A DNA stretch of 64,000 bases from Petunia secreta (GCA_029990175.1 JARKIP010000011.1:24340001-24404000); one strand, 5' to 3'; shown: positions 32,094 to 44,044, counted from the first letter of the stretch. A program made the numbers and translations. Notes: generated by a model not told the origin, from the sequence alone.

Positions 32094-33328
32094 ATGGTAG
32101 CCACATCTCAAAAGGCGAGTTCTTCATCTACTGCGGGCCCGAGGAGAGAACCTCAAACCGAGCCTTCAAGCTCAAAGCAAAAGGGTAAGGCACCGGCCAA
32201 GCCCAAGGCAAAAGCAAAGGCTAAGGCCAAGATTCCAAAGGACGCGGTGCCGATACCACGTCCCGGAGGCAAGACTCGGTATGGCCTCCCTTTCGTGAAG
32301 AAGGGAGATTGCCAAACATGGTATAAAAATGTGAGGCTTGCGGGGTACATCCCCGAGCAAGCCATTGATAAACGGCCGGTGCTACAAAAGTTTAGAGATG
32401 TGGCCGAGAAGATCATTGCCCTCAAGTGGGACTCAGTGTTTGAGAGTCCGGGGCACGCCAACTTGGACATGGTCCAAGAACTTTATGCTAACTGGAGCCC
32501 GATGAGGTGTGGAGGGATGATAACATGGTGACGGTTAGGGGAGTGAAGGTGAAGTTAGATCCCACGGCATTGAATGCCTTCTTGGGGGTAGCGGACCCCG
32601 ATTATGATGAGTTGAGAAATTACATCAAGAAACCGGATTACACGGCCTTGCGGGAGACTTTGTGTGGTGAGGGCTCCACGCATAAGTGGGGGCGAGGAGC
32701 GTCTGGGCGACATTCGTTCATGCACTTCTCCCAGTTTATCAAGCCGGCGCGTGTATGGATGCGGTTTATAAATGCACGGATTCTTCCATGTTCCCATTAT
32801 TCCGAGGTCACTAAGACTCGGGCGTGCATGGTGTATTTTTTCATGACCGGGAGGCCGGTGAACATTGGGTACTACATGTTGAAAATGATGAAACAAGAGA
32901 GGTATGAAAAATCATGTAGTCGGTTGTATTTTGGGAACCTCTTGACCCGGTATTTAGAGAAGGCGGGCGTCCCCGCAGATGAGGTCGGGGATCGCATTGT
33001 CCTTGATTTTGGGAGGCCTTTTGACATTGCCTCGGTCAAGGGGGTGATCACCACAGCACCGGTGAAGCTGACGGCGGATGATTTGCGGGAGACAAGTGCC
33101 AACTTGGCCGCGCGTCAGTATTTGATGATAGAGGCTATGGCCCGTCAGTCGGGCGTTGATATGACTATTATTGACCGCAAGGTCCCGTTGACGGAGACCT
33201 CGAAGGTCCTGCTGGGCGAGGTTGAGGCTGGACGGGTGGATCCGCGGGAGGATGAGAACACTGATTCCGATATTGTGGCTAATGATCCAGATAGTGAGTA
33301 TGAGACTGATCATGAGGTGGAGGCCTAG
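32094..33328 (+). pseudogene. Athila 3' ORF (plant transposon protein domain), frameshifted
   Basis: Starts MVATSQKASSSS at the ATG just after a splice-acceptor-like TTTGTGTAG. A Lys/Ala-rich basic segment follows (KPKAKAKAKAK), then a domain with WYKNVRLAGYIPEQ that runs into a conserved region (RGVKVKLDPTALNAFLGV, HFSQFIKPARVWMRFINARI) and an acidic C-terminus ending DHEVEA. This matches the plant family labelled putative plant transposon protein (Transposase_32-like), found in the env-like position of Athila elements. I see no clear transmembrane segment, so I do not call it an envelope. A 1-bp loss near 32502 shifts the frame between 32094-32531 and 32507-33328. Its function is unknown. 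Confidence 0.75.
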
Positions 33329-35161
33329 GTCCACTCTCCCGTGCACCATCCAGCTTTCAGGGCAGTTTTTCTTGTACTCTTCCTTTTGCACTTACTTCTT
33401 TGTCGCACTGGGACATTGCTTAGTTTAAGTGTGGGGTGGGGTACTGCCCTTTATCTAGTTTTTATTTTGAGGTTTAGGATGCATGTACCTTAGGTCTTTT
33501 TATTTTGTCACTTGACTTTGTTTTGATTTATTTCTTGCTTTACTATATGCAAAAATGAAAAAAAAATTAGAAAACCAATGAAAAATTCCAAAAAGATTTT
33601 CCTTTTAGTTTTATTAGTGGTACATGTCATCCGCCCCGTGGTTTTTCTTATGGCCGCGGTTCTTTTCCACGGGGTGACCTTTGAACCGGGTAGTTTTTCA
33701 TTTTTAGGATTAGGATAGTTAGTTTTAGATGACCCTAGGCTAAGGAAAAAGGTAGAATGCTAGGTGCCTTTGATTTGTTTGATACCGGTGGACTTGGACT
33801 TGATTGCATGTGCTATTTGTGGTGTCCTTGGTTTTAATTTGATGCATGCTTAGAAAAAAAGGAAAAATTGGAACAACCCCCTTGAGATGCTTGAGTCCGC
33901 TTGCTTGACTTGATTGTTAACCTTTGTGCATGAGTGCTTAAATTTCCACAAGTTGCATTCTAGAAGCTTGGTTGAGAGTTGTTGATTGAGCCTTTTTGTG
34001 TGGATTACGTGCAATGTGTGTTGTGAGGCATGTTCGTATTTGCTCCATGTTGCATATTAATGTCTAGAACTTGCCCCGTGTGTGTGCAAAGCGAAATCCT
34101 AGGTTTGCTCTAGTCGGGAGATGATACAAGGCCTTCTCTTACTTGCCTACCCTTACATATATACCTTGAAAAATTGTTGTTGTGATTTGAATTGACCCTT
34201 TTTGATTGGCACCCACACCCCGAGCCTACCCATTTGTTCTTAATTGACTCTTTTGGCCCTTACTCCTTAAGCACTTTATTGACATTGTGTAGATGATTGG
34301 AGTTGTGGTTGGATGTTGGGAGACTTTTGAGTGGAGCTAATAAAAGGGAAATACTTATGAAAATTGTGAAGTAGTGGAAAACATTGGCAAGGATGGAAGT
34401 TAATGAAATTGGAAAAATGAAATGAAAAGAAAAAAAATAGCAAAGTTGAAGAAAAAAAAATTGTGGAAAAGAAAGAAAAAAAGAGAGAAAGATATCCCGT
34501 CCTTGCTAGTGTGTGATTGAAAAGAAATATGCTACTTGTTGAGAAGGTGTATGTGTGGTACTTGTGATTGGGTGGTTTGTTGAGACTTGTGTTTGGAATA
34601 AATGTGATGTATTAAAGTGCTTAGGGAGGTAGTCACTATTACCATATGTATCCTACCCGCCCCTTAGCCTACATTACGACCTTTCCAAAGTCCTAGTTAA
34701 TACCGATTGGAGTGAGTCTACATTAGTGGAGTCCTACACTACGGGCAAGCCTATGGTACGTTGTGTGTGACATGTGAGCCTTTCATGAGAGTGAGAGAAT
34801 TCATTTGTTATTGCCCCGTTCTATTCATGATATTTGTTTTTGTGTGTGATCTATGGGGGGCACTCTCTTTCATATTGGTGAGGGCACGTGGTTTGCATGA
34901 ATTCGGTGAAGTTGATGGCTTTTGATTGAGTAGATAGGTGTAATTTTGTGGGAGCATGGTTGCATTGAGTTGAGTTTGTGCATTTGAGCTATTTTGGGGT
35001 GGTTGTTCTCATATTTTTGAGTTTGGTAAATTGTTATGTTGTGGATCCATGGTAGTCATGTGCGCATTGGTTCAATGGTCGGTATCAACCATAGTCATAG
35101 GCAGACCTATTTTACCTAGGTTGGGGAGTTAGTTTTGACTTGCTCGAGGGCGAGCAAAGGT
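33329..35161 (+). other. Athila 3' non-coding region
   Basis: About 1.8 kb with no ORF of note. It contains another polypurine-like copy TTAAGTGTGGGGTGGGG (33424-33440) right after the 3' ORF, and A-rich runs (33550-33590, 34420-34500). Long 3' non-coding regions are usual for Athila. Confidence 0.6.
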
Positions 35162-35176
35162 TCAAGTGTGGGGTGG
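35162..35176 (+). other. polypurine tract of Athila
   Basis: TCAAGTGTGGGGTGG abuts the 3' LTR start TGATGTTCGG. It would prime plus-strand DNA synthesis. Three similar motifs occur upstream (31953, 32009, 33426). Confidence 0.82.
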
Positions 35177-36530
35177 TGATGTTCGGCATTTTATGCCTAC
35201 TTTTCCTTAATATTTCCGCACATTTGAGCTTGTTTTGCACTTGTTTGGTGGCTTGTGAATATGGTTTTACGCTGATGTTGTGTTGTTCGTGTGTAGGTCG
35301 TTACGCGATACATTTGGAGCGTTTCGAAGCTTAATTGAGCATGAATTGATTGGATGATGATTGAAGATTGGATCGAGCACACAAAGGCACGACACGAGCC
35401 GAGTTTGGAGCGGAAAAGAGCAATTTTTGGCCTAGCGCTGCAGCCTCCGCGCCGCGCCATCCATAGCGCGAGGAGGTCTGCGCGTTTCAAGGCGCGTCGC
35501 AGGGCTAAGGCACGAAGCCTGGAGGCGTGTTCTGGTCGTTTGCACGCTTTTCGGGGCACGGGGCGCCCGTTATAGCGCCCCTTATGCGCGATTTTACTTC
35601 CTATTCCTTCTAGTTTTGGGTTTAACTTATTTACAAGGGTTTGGAAACAATATAAATAGTTTATTACTTAGTTTTTGTAAGGGGGTTCTGGACTTTGGAG
35701 CAATATTGAGAGCTACACACTTCATTGAACAAGGGTTATTCCCAAATCTTTCATCTATTACATCAATTATTTCATTATTACACCAAATCTTTGCCTTGTG
35801 ATTATGAATATGTGTGGCTAATTTCCTAACGTTCTGGGGTTAGAGTTTACATGAAAGTTGATTGTTGAAGATTGATTTCCATTGATTGAATCCCATAACG
35901 GGTTACTTATTCTTCCTTGATTTAACTTGTATAATTGTTAGAGCTCGATAGTTATACATCATCTATGGTTTTTGGGTTGAACTTGAAAGAGAGAACCTAA
36001 TTACGTAATAAGGAAGAATAGAACTAGTTTGTGAACCCGGGCATCAGGGAATCAATTCGCGGGTAGGATAGACATATACTTGCTTGCCTAGTTTAACTAA
36101 TTGCAGGATCGTTAATGCGTGCATGTGATTTAACCCGTAGACATACAGGGATTAGAGTAGCTTGCATAGATTGTGAAGAACTTAAAGGTTTTCATAATTA
36201 CAATTAACCTGTCAGTTAGTAACCCGGGATTTAAGAAGTGAAATCAATTGAATACATCAACTGGATTGTTTGTAATTCTAACCCTGGATCGCTCCCTTGA
36301 TATTGTTAACAACCAAAGTTTTGCCCCATTGCTTGATTACATTCCAGCACTTTAATTACTGCACTTTAGTATAAAAACTCTTACAATCATTGGAAAAAGA
36401 CCCCTGGATAGTTTGTTCAGGAATTGTTTATTAAGCACTAGTCTGCATAGTCCTCGTGGGAACGATACTCGACTCTGTCACTTTATTACTTGACGACCGC
36501 GTATACTTGCGTGTGCGTTTGGGAGCAACA
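35177..36530 (+). repeat. 3' LTR of Athila element
   Basis: 1354 bp, TGATGTTCGG...GGGAGCAACA. It differs from the 5' LTR at about six positions with no length difference. Confidence 0.95.
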
Positions 36531-36599
36531 AATACAGCGATTTCGGGTGTAATTTTCAAAATGAATTTTCATATCGGTTTAACATGTATAATACAAATT

Positions 36600-36735
36600 C
36601 ATCAGTGGAATCACTTGTTGGGTCAACGAAACTGAAAGTGATGAGGAAGATTATTTTACTGAGTTAACTCGTCAAATAGCTCATTTCACTCTAGTAAAAG
36701 TGGGCTGTGGATTTACTTTATGCAACAACTGGAAT
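36600..36735 (+). other. possible host exon right of Athila
   Basis: After a CAG near 36605 a frame reads acidic residues then a conserved-looking block, ETESDEEDYFTELTRQIAH, before a less convincing end and a TGA at about 36748. Acidic-plus-ELTRQ(I/M)A motifs occur in small plant proteins of unknown function, as I recall. Together with 24151-24196 this may be the second half of a gene split by the insertion. No known function can be assigned. Confidence 0.35.
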
Positions 36736-36749
36736 GAAGAAAATGGATG

Positions 36750-37119
36750 AAGAAGTTAGATTTTGTCATGACAAAATTGGTATATGAGCTCCACCCATGA
36801 AAAAAACTTGTCCAAATCTTGGTTCTGTGTTAGGTGTCCGTTGCTAGATAATTACTAACTAATTATATTCCATCGTTCTGATGAAGAGAATTTGCAACTG
36901 TAATTGTGATTGAATTGGGTGAATGCAAAGTGCAAAAAGTGAACAAAATTATTTTATGCTTTGTTTTATATATATGACGATTATGAAACTAGTCCAATTG
37001 CAAAACTTACGTGAAGATATTGGCTTTTAGCCTACTAGTTGTACATGTCATTGTGCTAGAGTTACATTAGTCTTTCTAAATAGTTAAAATTTTATTATAG
37101 CAAATGATAATGTACAATT
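36750..37119. other. intergenic, no recognised feature
   Basis: AT-rich sequence with no convincing ORF or repeat. It may include the 3' part of the split host gene suggested at 36600-36735. Confidence 0.4.
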
Positions 37120-37326
37120 GAGCCTGTTTGGGTGGGCTTATAAGCAGCTTATTTTAAGTGGCTTATAAGTCAAAAAGTGACTTAAAAAGTCACTTTTTGA
37201 GAAGTTAGGAATTTCCTAACTTCTCAAAAAATGATAGCTTATAAGTCCAAAATTTTTTAAGTTATCAAACATATATTAATGGGCTTATAAACTTATAAGC
37301 CACTTTAAGCTCACCCAAATGGGCTC
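37120..37326. mobile_element. foldback MITE
   Basis: 207 bp that folds on itself. The ends are GAGCCTGTTTGGGTGGGCTT and, inverted, GAGCCCATTTGGGTGAGCTT. The centre holds a perfect inverted repeat TGAGAAGTTAGGAA/TTCCTAACTTCTCA. GGCTTATAAG motifs repeat in both arms. It has no coding capacity. ATT flanks both sides (37117-37119 and 37327-37329), which may be a 3-bp target duplication. The family looks like the abundant GGCTTATAAGC MITEs of Solanaceae. Confidence 0.8.
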
Positions 37327-37589
37327 ATTATCCACATGCAAGTTATTGACCAGATGATAATGTAGGTAGAATTGAGCTAATAGTTGTAACTGTATTTATT
37401 CAGCTTTTAAAAAGACTCAAGTTTTGGTTTGCTTAGCTCATATAACATGATTAATGATGAATGGCATTTGATTATGCAAAGTTATGTTGAGTATGCTTCT
37501 GTTTCATTTGACTATTTCCATTTCTAAGTTGTCCTCTTTAATTAATTCCTGAACTCCTTTAAAGTTGATTATGTTGGTTTGAGATTTTA

Positions 37590-39385
37590 GTTTCAATATA
37601 TTTTAAACAAAGTATACCTTTTTGGTATATTTTTTTTGTTCTTAGTTTGAAGTGTGATATGTTATCGAACACATGGAGGTTTCGATTTTCGTTGTTTTAA
37701 ACAAAATATACCTTTTTGTTAAATCGTATACTTCTTTGGTATACCGTATACTCTTTTGGTATATCCTTTTGTATTTAGATAGAAGTGTAATATTTATCGA
37801 ACAAATGAAGAATTCGGTTTTTATTGTTTTAAGCAAAGTATACATTTTTTTGTATATTAAATACTCTTTTGGTATACCTTTTTGTGTTTGGATCGAAGTG
37901 CAAGATGTTACAGAACCAAAAGATATTTCAATATTTTTTGTTTTAAATGAAGTATATCTTTTTGATATATAGTACTACTTTTTTAGTATACCCTTTTGTA
38001 TTTGGATCAAAGTGTGAGATGTTACCGAGCAAATAAATCTTTCAGTTTTTGTTGTTCTGAATAAGTATACCCGTTGGGTATACTGTATACTCTTTTGGTT
38101 TACTCTTTTATGTTTGAATCAAAGTGTGTGAGTGTATCGAGGAAATAAATATTTTAGATTTTGTTGTTTTTAACAAAATATAACTTTTTGTATATTGTAT
38201 ATTCTTTTGGTATACCCTTTTGTATTTGGATCAAGGTATGTGATGCTACCGAGCAAATAAATTTTTTATTTTTATTGTTTTGAACAAAGTATACCCTTTT
38301 GATATACAGTATACTCTTTTGTGTTTGAACCAAAGTGTATGACCCTATCAAGCAAATAAATATTTGATTTTTTTGTTATTCTGAACAAAGTATACCCTTT
38401 TGGTATACTGTATACTCTTTTGTTATACCCTTTTGTATTTGGATCAAGGTGTGTAATGTTACCGAGCAAATAAATATTTTAATTTTTATTATTTTGATCA
38501 AAGTATACGTTTTTGATACACTGTATACTCTTTTGGTATACTCTTTTGTGTTTGAATTAAAGTGTGTGACCCTATCAAGCAAATAAATATTTTAGTTTTG
38601 GTGGTTTTGAACAAAGTATACCCTTTTGGTATAATGTATACTCTTTTGATATACCCTTTTGTGTTTAGATCAAAGTGTGTGATGCTACCGAACAAATAAA
38701 TATTTTAATTTTTGTTGTATTGAACAAAGTATACCCTTTTGGTATACTCTTTTGTATTTGGATCAAAGTGTGCGACCTTATCGAGCAAATAAATATTTCA
38801 ATTTTTGTTGTTTTGAAGAAAATATACACTTTTAGTATACTGTATACTCTTTTGGTATACCCTTTTGTGTTTGGATCAAAGTGCGTGATGCTAAATAACA
38901 AATAAATATTTTAATTTTTTTTTGTTTTGAACAAAGTATACCCTTTTGGTATATTGTATGCTCTTTTGTGTTTGAATCAAAGTGTCTGACCTTATCGAGC
39001 AACTAAATATTTCAGTTTTTGTTGTTTTGAATAAAGTATACCCTTTTGTTATACTGTATGCTCTTTTGGTGTAACCTTTTGTGTTTGGATCAAGGTTTGT
39101 GATTTTATCGAGCAAATAAATATTTTAATTTTTGTTGTTCTGAACAAAGTGTACCCTTTTGGTATACTATATACTCTTTTAGTATACATTGTTATGTTCG
39201 GATCGAAATGCAAGATGTTTTAGTACACATATATATTTTAATTTTTATTATTTTTAAAGAAGTATACCCTTTTGATATATTGTATACTCTTTTGATATTT
39301 TCTTTTGTGTTTGGACTAATGTGTGCGATGCCATCGAGCAAATAAATATTTCAGTTTTTGTATTTTTGAACAAAATATACATTGT
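37590..39385. repeat. tandem satellite array, about 112-bp monomers in two alternating types
   Basis: About 16 diverged monomers of roughly 95-126 bp. A typical unit has GTTTGGATCAAAGTGTG, then GATGCTACCGAGCAAATAAAT, then GTTGTTTTGAACAAAGTATACCC, then repeated TTTTGGTATAC and GTATAC palindromes. Starts of TTTGGATCAAAG/TTTGAATCAAAG lie near 38001, 38111, 38223, 38322, 38437, 38549, 38663, 38755, 38869, 38968 and 39083. In the middle, units with GATGCTACC alternate with units with GACCCTATC, giving a dimer of about 210-225 bp. Short minus-strand ORFs across it are a by-product of the repeat. Confidence 0.85.
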
Positions 39386-39981
39386 TGAAGAAAGAAAAAA
39401 AAGCCAAAAATAAAATAAAATATGAGTATAATAAGATTACAGAGAAAGAAAATAAATAAAAAAATAAAAAAATTGGGGAGACATGAATAGTGCTAGAACA
39501 TGAGAAAGAAAAAAGAAAAAAAGAAAAAAAGTAAAAATGGAGAAGGAGAAAAGAATAATAAAAGAATGACAAAAGAAAAGGAGAGTAAAAAAAAAAAAGA
39601 TATGGGGAGAGAGAGTGACTTGAGTTCCTTGTGTTATGCCTCGAAATAAGGAAGTAATTAGCTGATGGGTATATGATGTAAATAAGTTATGGGTATTAAT
39701 GTAATGGAAAGAGCCTTATAAATAAGATATGATGTATGGGTATTTTTGAAAATCTCCCTCAAAATTTTTGCAACGTAGTTGTTTTTAATAGAAAGTTGTG
39801 TTTAGAGAGATGTTGGATTATTCGTCAAATATATTTAGAAATTGTGTTCAAGGAGAAGCTTAAGTATTTCCTCAAATGTAAATAGTTGATTGTCAAGTAC
39901 AGGCGTTTCTAACGAAAATGATAGCAGTAGTATTATTTTCCGTATCCAAAGAAACAAACAAAAAAGATTAATGGCAACAGT
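39386..39981. other. A-rich intergenic sequence
   Basis: Purine-rich on the plus strand (many AAAGAAAAAA runs at 39386-39600), then ordinary AT-rich sequence. No gene is seen. It ends in the A-rich 9-bp flank of the next MULE. Confidence 0.5.
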
Positions 39982-39990
39982 AAAAAGAAA

Positions 39991-42278
39991 GGAATTTTTA
40001 TATAAAAGTACAAGTTTTAAAAGTTATTTACAAAACATAGCAATATTTTAGCAAAATTACCCATTATAGAGGAAAGAAAAAGTTAATAACAAAACATAGC
40101 AAAAATATAGCAATATTTTTCAATAACATAACAAACCTTACATTCTTCCTCCTATTTCCCACAATATCACTTTTGCTCCTCTCATTTCCACCTATTCGCT
40201 TTTCCTCCCTCATTTCCCCTAATTTCACTTTTACTCCTCCCATTTTCCCTAATTTTATTTTTTCTCATCCCATCCTCAATGTATCTCGATGTTTCTCAAC
40301 TACCAGCCACCTCGTATCTCGCTGTATCTTTCCGTATCTCACTGTATCTGTATTGTTCTGTACCGTATCTAACTATTTCTAGACTGTATCTAGCTGTTTC
40401 TAGACTGTTTTAGCGGTCGTTTCATCCCGTTTGTGCGCTATTTCTCACTCTTTCTAAATTATTTCACCTTTTTTGCGTTGTTTTACATTATTTTTATATT
40501 TTGTTTCGGACTTTTTCACTAGTTGTTCCAGACTGTTTCAGCGTCGTATCTCACTGTATCTGCGTTGTTTCAGCACTATTTCAACATCGTTTCAGGTAGT
40601 TTTTGCACCGTATCTAACTATTTCTATACTGTTTTAGCATTTGTTTCATCCCGTTTGTGCGTTGTTTCTCACTGTTTCTAAACTATTTCACCTTTTTTGT
40701 ATTGTTTCACACTATTTTTTACATTTTGTTTCAGAATTTTTCACTAGCGGTTTCAGACTGTTTTAGCGTTGTATCTCACTTTATTAGCACTATTTTTGCT
40801 CCGTATCAAACTGTATCTCATTGTATCTACGTTGTTTCAGCATTGTTGTAGATTGTTTTAGCACCGTTTCAGGTTGTTTTGCATCATATCTAACTATTTC
40901 TAGACTGTATCTAGCTGTTTCTAGACTGTTTCAGCATTGTTTCATCGTGTTTCTCCCTGTTTCTAAACTATTTCACCTTTTTTGTGCTGTTTCACATTAT
41001 TTTTGCATTTTGTTTCAAACTTTTTCACTAGCTGTTTTAGACTGTTTCAACGCTATATCTCCACTATTTTTTGCTTTGTATCTAACTGTTTTTGCACCGT
41101 TTCAGGTTATGTTCAACACTGTATCTAACTATTTCCGCACTGTTTCAGCACTATATCTAACTATTTCTACACTGTTTCAGGTTGTTTCAGCATTGTATCT
41201 AACTGTTTCTGCACCGTTTCAGTGCCGTTTCAGACTGTTTTAGCATTGTTTCAGACTTTTTCAAAGCCGTTTTAGACTGTTTCAAACCCACATGAGCCAC
41301 GCGTATCAAAATCTCCATATGTGTTTCTCTAAAACATTATTACTAGATTAAATTCTCTGTTTTCCACTTTCCTCTCAATAGGAATGACGCAACTTTAAAA
41401 GAAACTTACTAAAACGAAATGTTGTAGATTAATTAGATTCCAGAATAAGGTAAACGAAGAAAAAGTGTAACTCCACACCTTTTTTTATTTTATTATTACC
41501 AACCCTTATTTTACAGATGTGCCCAAAAATAGTGTCAACAACTTATTTTAACAGACAATCTCCGCTGATCTAAATCTAATGGCCGATCGGAATACCTATG
41601 CTCCGAACAAAATACGTCGGCGCACTGGCATTGGAACAACATCAATCCTACTTTTTGGTGGAGGACGAACACGCAAAAAATGAAGAAAGAAACAAATTAG
41701 GAACGACGAGAGACAGAGGAGGTTGGAGGAAGTGGCGACACCGAATTTCCCATCGGAGAATCCATCGGCGGTCATCCCTTTCCCCTCGTTCTGCTGCTTA
41801 CTCCGACGGTGGTGGTGCTATTTCATTACTGACTGTTCACGGCTGGCCCGATTCCCCTCTCCTCTTTTCGATCTGTCATCTCCACCACCGCCGATGGTGG
41901 CGGTAGTGTATTCCGATGTCCCCTCCGTTACTTATTGGTGGCGCTGTCGTATATGTATATGTTCTTATTTGTTTATGTATATGGGTGTGTTTAATGGTGG
42001 TGTGTTAGAGAGAGAAGAGGGTAGAGGAGAAGTGTCGCGCTAGCGACGACGAAGACGACGGCGTCAGAGACGACGAGGTGATATGGAGATGGTGTCGGGG
42101 AGGCATGGGTTTTGGGGTATGGGTGGTAGGGGAGTTGGGAAGGATTTTGGGGGTAGGGGTTGAAGTTAGGGTTTGTTTGAAAAAATGTGATTTATCTTGT
42201 TTATTGTGAAATGTGCTAAAAATATTGCTATGTATTATAATTTGTGGGTGTAGGGTTGTATATATGTGTAAATGTCTC
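39991..42278. mobile_element. non-autonomous MULE 1, same family as the KI-type MULE
   Basis: 2288 bp. The left end GGAATTTTTATATAAAAGTA continues with ACATAGCAATATTTTAGCAAAATTACCC, the same subterminal pattern as the large MULE. The right end is the inverse (AAAATATTGCTATGTATTATAA ... GTATATATGTGTAAATG). The flanks AAAAAGAAA (39982-39990) and AAGAAGAAA (42279-42287) match 8 of 9. Inside the left TIR is a C/T-rich tract, then an array of TGTATC/TGTTTC motifs (40280-41290), then a GC-richer segment (41590-42130). No transposase is present. Confidence 0.85.
40280..41290 (+). repeat. TGTTTC/TGTATC motif array in MULE 1
   Basis: About 1 kb of irregular units such as CTGTTTCAGCACCG, GTATCTAACTATTTCTAGACTG and GTTTCAGACTG. 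Longer duplications are visible, for example TTTCTAGACTGTTT...TTTCATC...TTTCTAAACTATTTCACC near 40370, 40625 and 40920, a period of about 250-290 bp. Confidence 0.82.
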
Positions 42279-42919
42279 AAGAAGAAATAAATGCGAAAAG
42301 ATGAGGGATCAATCAGTGTCTGAGTGCCGACAATGTACACCGATGTACACTCAATTTTAATAGAACCTGCATCCTGTGGTGCAATGTACAAGAAAATCAA
42401 ACCAAACCGTAGCTTAGTAACTATTACAAATAACAATAGTTCTAAAGGGTGAGTCTAGCTTGGACGGTTCAAGCTATGGGATGTGAATTAGGTAAATAAG
42501 AGCTCGCCTTGTGAGTTGGGGATTGTAACTCATTTGAATTACTGATTCTACAAATTAAATATACTAAGTAATTCGTTCAAATCTATTCTTTCCACTCTAG
42601 CTCTGCCTCTTGTCTCTATATATGTACAATCTCCCCTTCAACCCCATAATCCTAAGGATTTTTTACATAAAAGTACAAGTTATAGAACTTAATTACCAAA
42701 CATAGCAACATTTTAGTAAAATTACCCTATATAGAGGAAAACACAAGATAATTACAAACATAGCAAAAACATAGCAATATTTTCCCATGACATACCAAAC
42801 GCTTACATTCTTCCTTCTATTTCCCCCACTATCACTTTTGCTCCTCCCATTTCCCCCTATTTCACTTTTCCTCCCACCATTTCCCCTCAATTTCCGCAAT
42901 TTCACTTTTCCTCATCCAT

Positions 42920-43500
42920 CCTCAATGTATCTCGTTGAATCTCACTATTTCTGCACCGTATCAACTGTTTCTGCACCGTATCAACTATTTCTGCACCGTA
43001 TCAACTGTTTCTGCAGCACCGTATCTAACTGTTTCTGCACTATTTCGGTTCATTTCAGCATTGTATCTAACTGTTTTAAACTGTATCAACTCCCGTTTCA
43101 TATTGTATCAAACTGTTTTAAACTGTATCAACTCCCGTTTCAGACCGTATCGGACTGTTTCAGACCGTATCATAGTGCTTCAATGTTGTTTCAGACTGCA
43201 CTGACTATTTTAAACTGTATCAAGTCTCATTTCAGACTGTATCAACTCTATTTCAGACTGTATCAGACTGTTTTAAACTGTATCAAATCCCGTTTTAGAC
43301 TGTATCATACTGTTTTAAACTGTATCAACTCCCATTTTAGACTGTATCAGACTGTTTCAATAGTTATTTCAGATTGTTTCAATGTCGTTTCAGACAGTAT
43401 CATACTGTTTCAACATCGTTTCAGATGTATCAAACTGTTGCAACAATTGTTTCAATGTTTCAACGATGTTTCAAACTGTATAATATTGTTTCAACGCCAT
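42920..43500 (+). repeat. TGTTTC/TGTATC motif array in MULE 2
   Basis: Dense units such as CTGTTTCTGCACCGTATCAA (three near-perfect copies at 42948-43015) and CAGACTGTATCAGACTGTTT. They are open in one frame for 240 codons (42787-43509), which I regard as a side effect of the repeat. Confidence 0.85.
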
Positions 43501-43735
43501 CAGTCATGAGCAATAGAAAATAAGAGTTCAAATTTATTAATCTGACAAATCTGTACAACCAGGAACAGAAACAGAAACGATATCTTAACAATTCTAAAGA
43601 AACGGAAACAAAACAAAAATGAAACAAATCTAAAGAAACAGAAAATGATACTGTTTCAAAAATGACCATAGCCTATTGTCCTTGTCGTAGACTCTCCCAT
43701 ACCCCCATCTAAGCCATCATTTCCTCTCATTATCA

Positions 43736-44044
43736 TTATTCAAACGAGCATGCAGATTTCGATGGCAGGAAGCAAGAACCAGTGGGTGTTAGAACTCGAA
43801 TTAATGTTTGACCTGGATAACCTGCATAAGAAACTGACCCAAACATCCCAGAACAAGACGAAAAAGCTGCTAACGGTGCCGTAGCAGGACCTTGAAAATA
43901 CCCATTATTAAACGGGTTCGTAACAGTTCTCCTTCGCCGCTGTGTCCGCCGTCGCCGAGGGTCACGCAACGAGCTTTCATCTGAACAAATCCGCTGTATC
44001 ATCGAGTCACCGCAAAGGAGAGTGTTTAATGAAATTGAGTCCAC
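43736..44044 (-). CDS. hypothetical ORF in GC-richer part of MULE 2
   Basis: 102 codons from ATG to stop on the minus strand, with an Arg-rich run (DPRRRRTQRRRR) followed by TVTNPFNNGYFQG and a small-residue-rich C-terminal half. I recognise no domain. It lies between the motif array and the right TIR, where Pack-MULEs carry captured host sequence. It could be a fragment of a host gene or chance. Confidence that it is translated is low. Confidence 0.25.
   Translation of the reverse strand: MDSISLNTLLCGDSMIQRICSDESSLRDPRRRRTQRRRRTVTNPFNNGYFQGPATAPLAAFSSCSGMFGSVSYAGYPGQTLIRVLTPTGSCFLPSKSACSFE

Larger units (their letters stand above)
24223..36530 (+). mobile_element. Athila-lineage Ty3/gypsy retrotransposon, young
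   Basis: Element of about 12.3 kb with two 1354-bp LTRs (24223-25576 and 35177-36530) that differ at only about six positions by eye. It has a tRNA-Asp-type primer site, gag, protease, RT-RNase H-integrase, then a long 3' region with one further ORF of the kind found in the env-like position of Athila elements, and a polypurine tract. The flanks are AGTAC (24218-24222) and AATAC (36531-36535), a 5-bp target duplication with one mismatch. Damage is limited to a gag deletion, one in-frame TAG between protease and RT, and a 1-bp frameshift in the 3' ORF. High LTR identity implies a recent insertion. Confidence 0.95.

Noticed and set aside
32094..33328. Envelope gene call for the Athila 3' ORF
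   Set aside because: No clear signal peptide or transmembrane segment is visible; the sequence fits the plant transposon protein family better.
37642..39115. Series of 65-78-codon minus-strand ORFs with THFDPNTKGYTKRVYS-like peptides
   Set aside because: They repeat with the satellite period and overlap monomers; no start or composition suggests a real protein.
37590..39385. CRISPR-like array
   Set aside because: Units are contiguous, diverged monomers without unique spacers, in a plant genome.
40657..41243. ORFs of 64-140 codons in MULE 1
   Set aside because: Same cause: motif-array translation rich in VSxLF, no domain.
42787..43509. 240-codon plus-strand ORF in MULE 2
   Set aside because: It lies wholly in the TGTTTC/TGTATC array and TIR region; the low-complexity LYQTV/CIKS product is a by-product of a repeat lacking stops in one frame.
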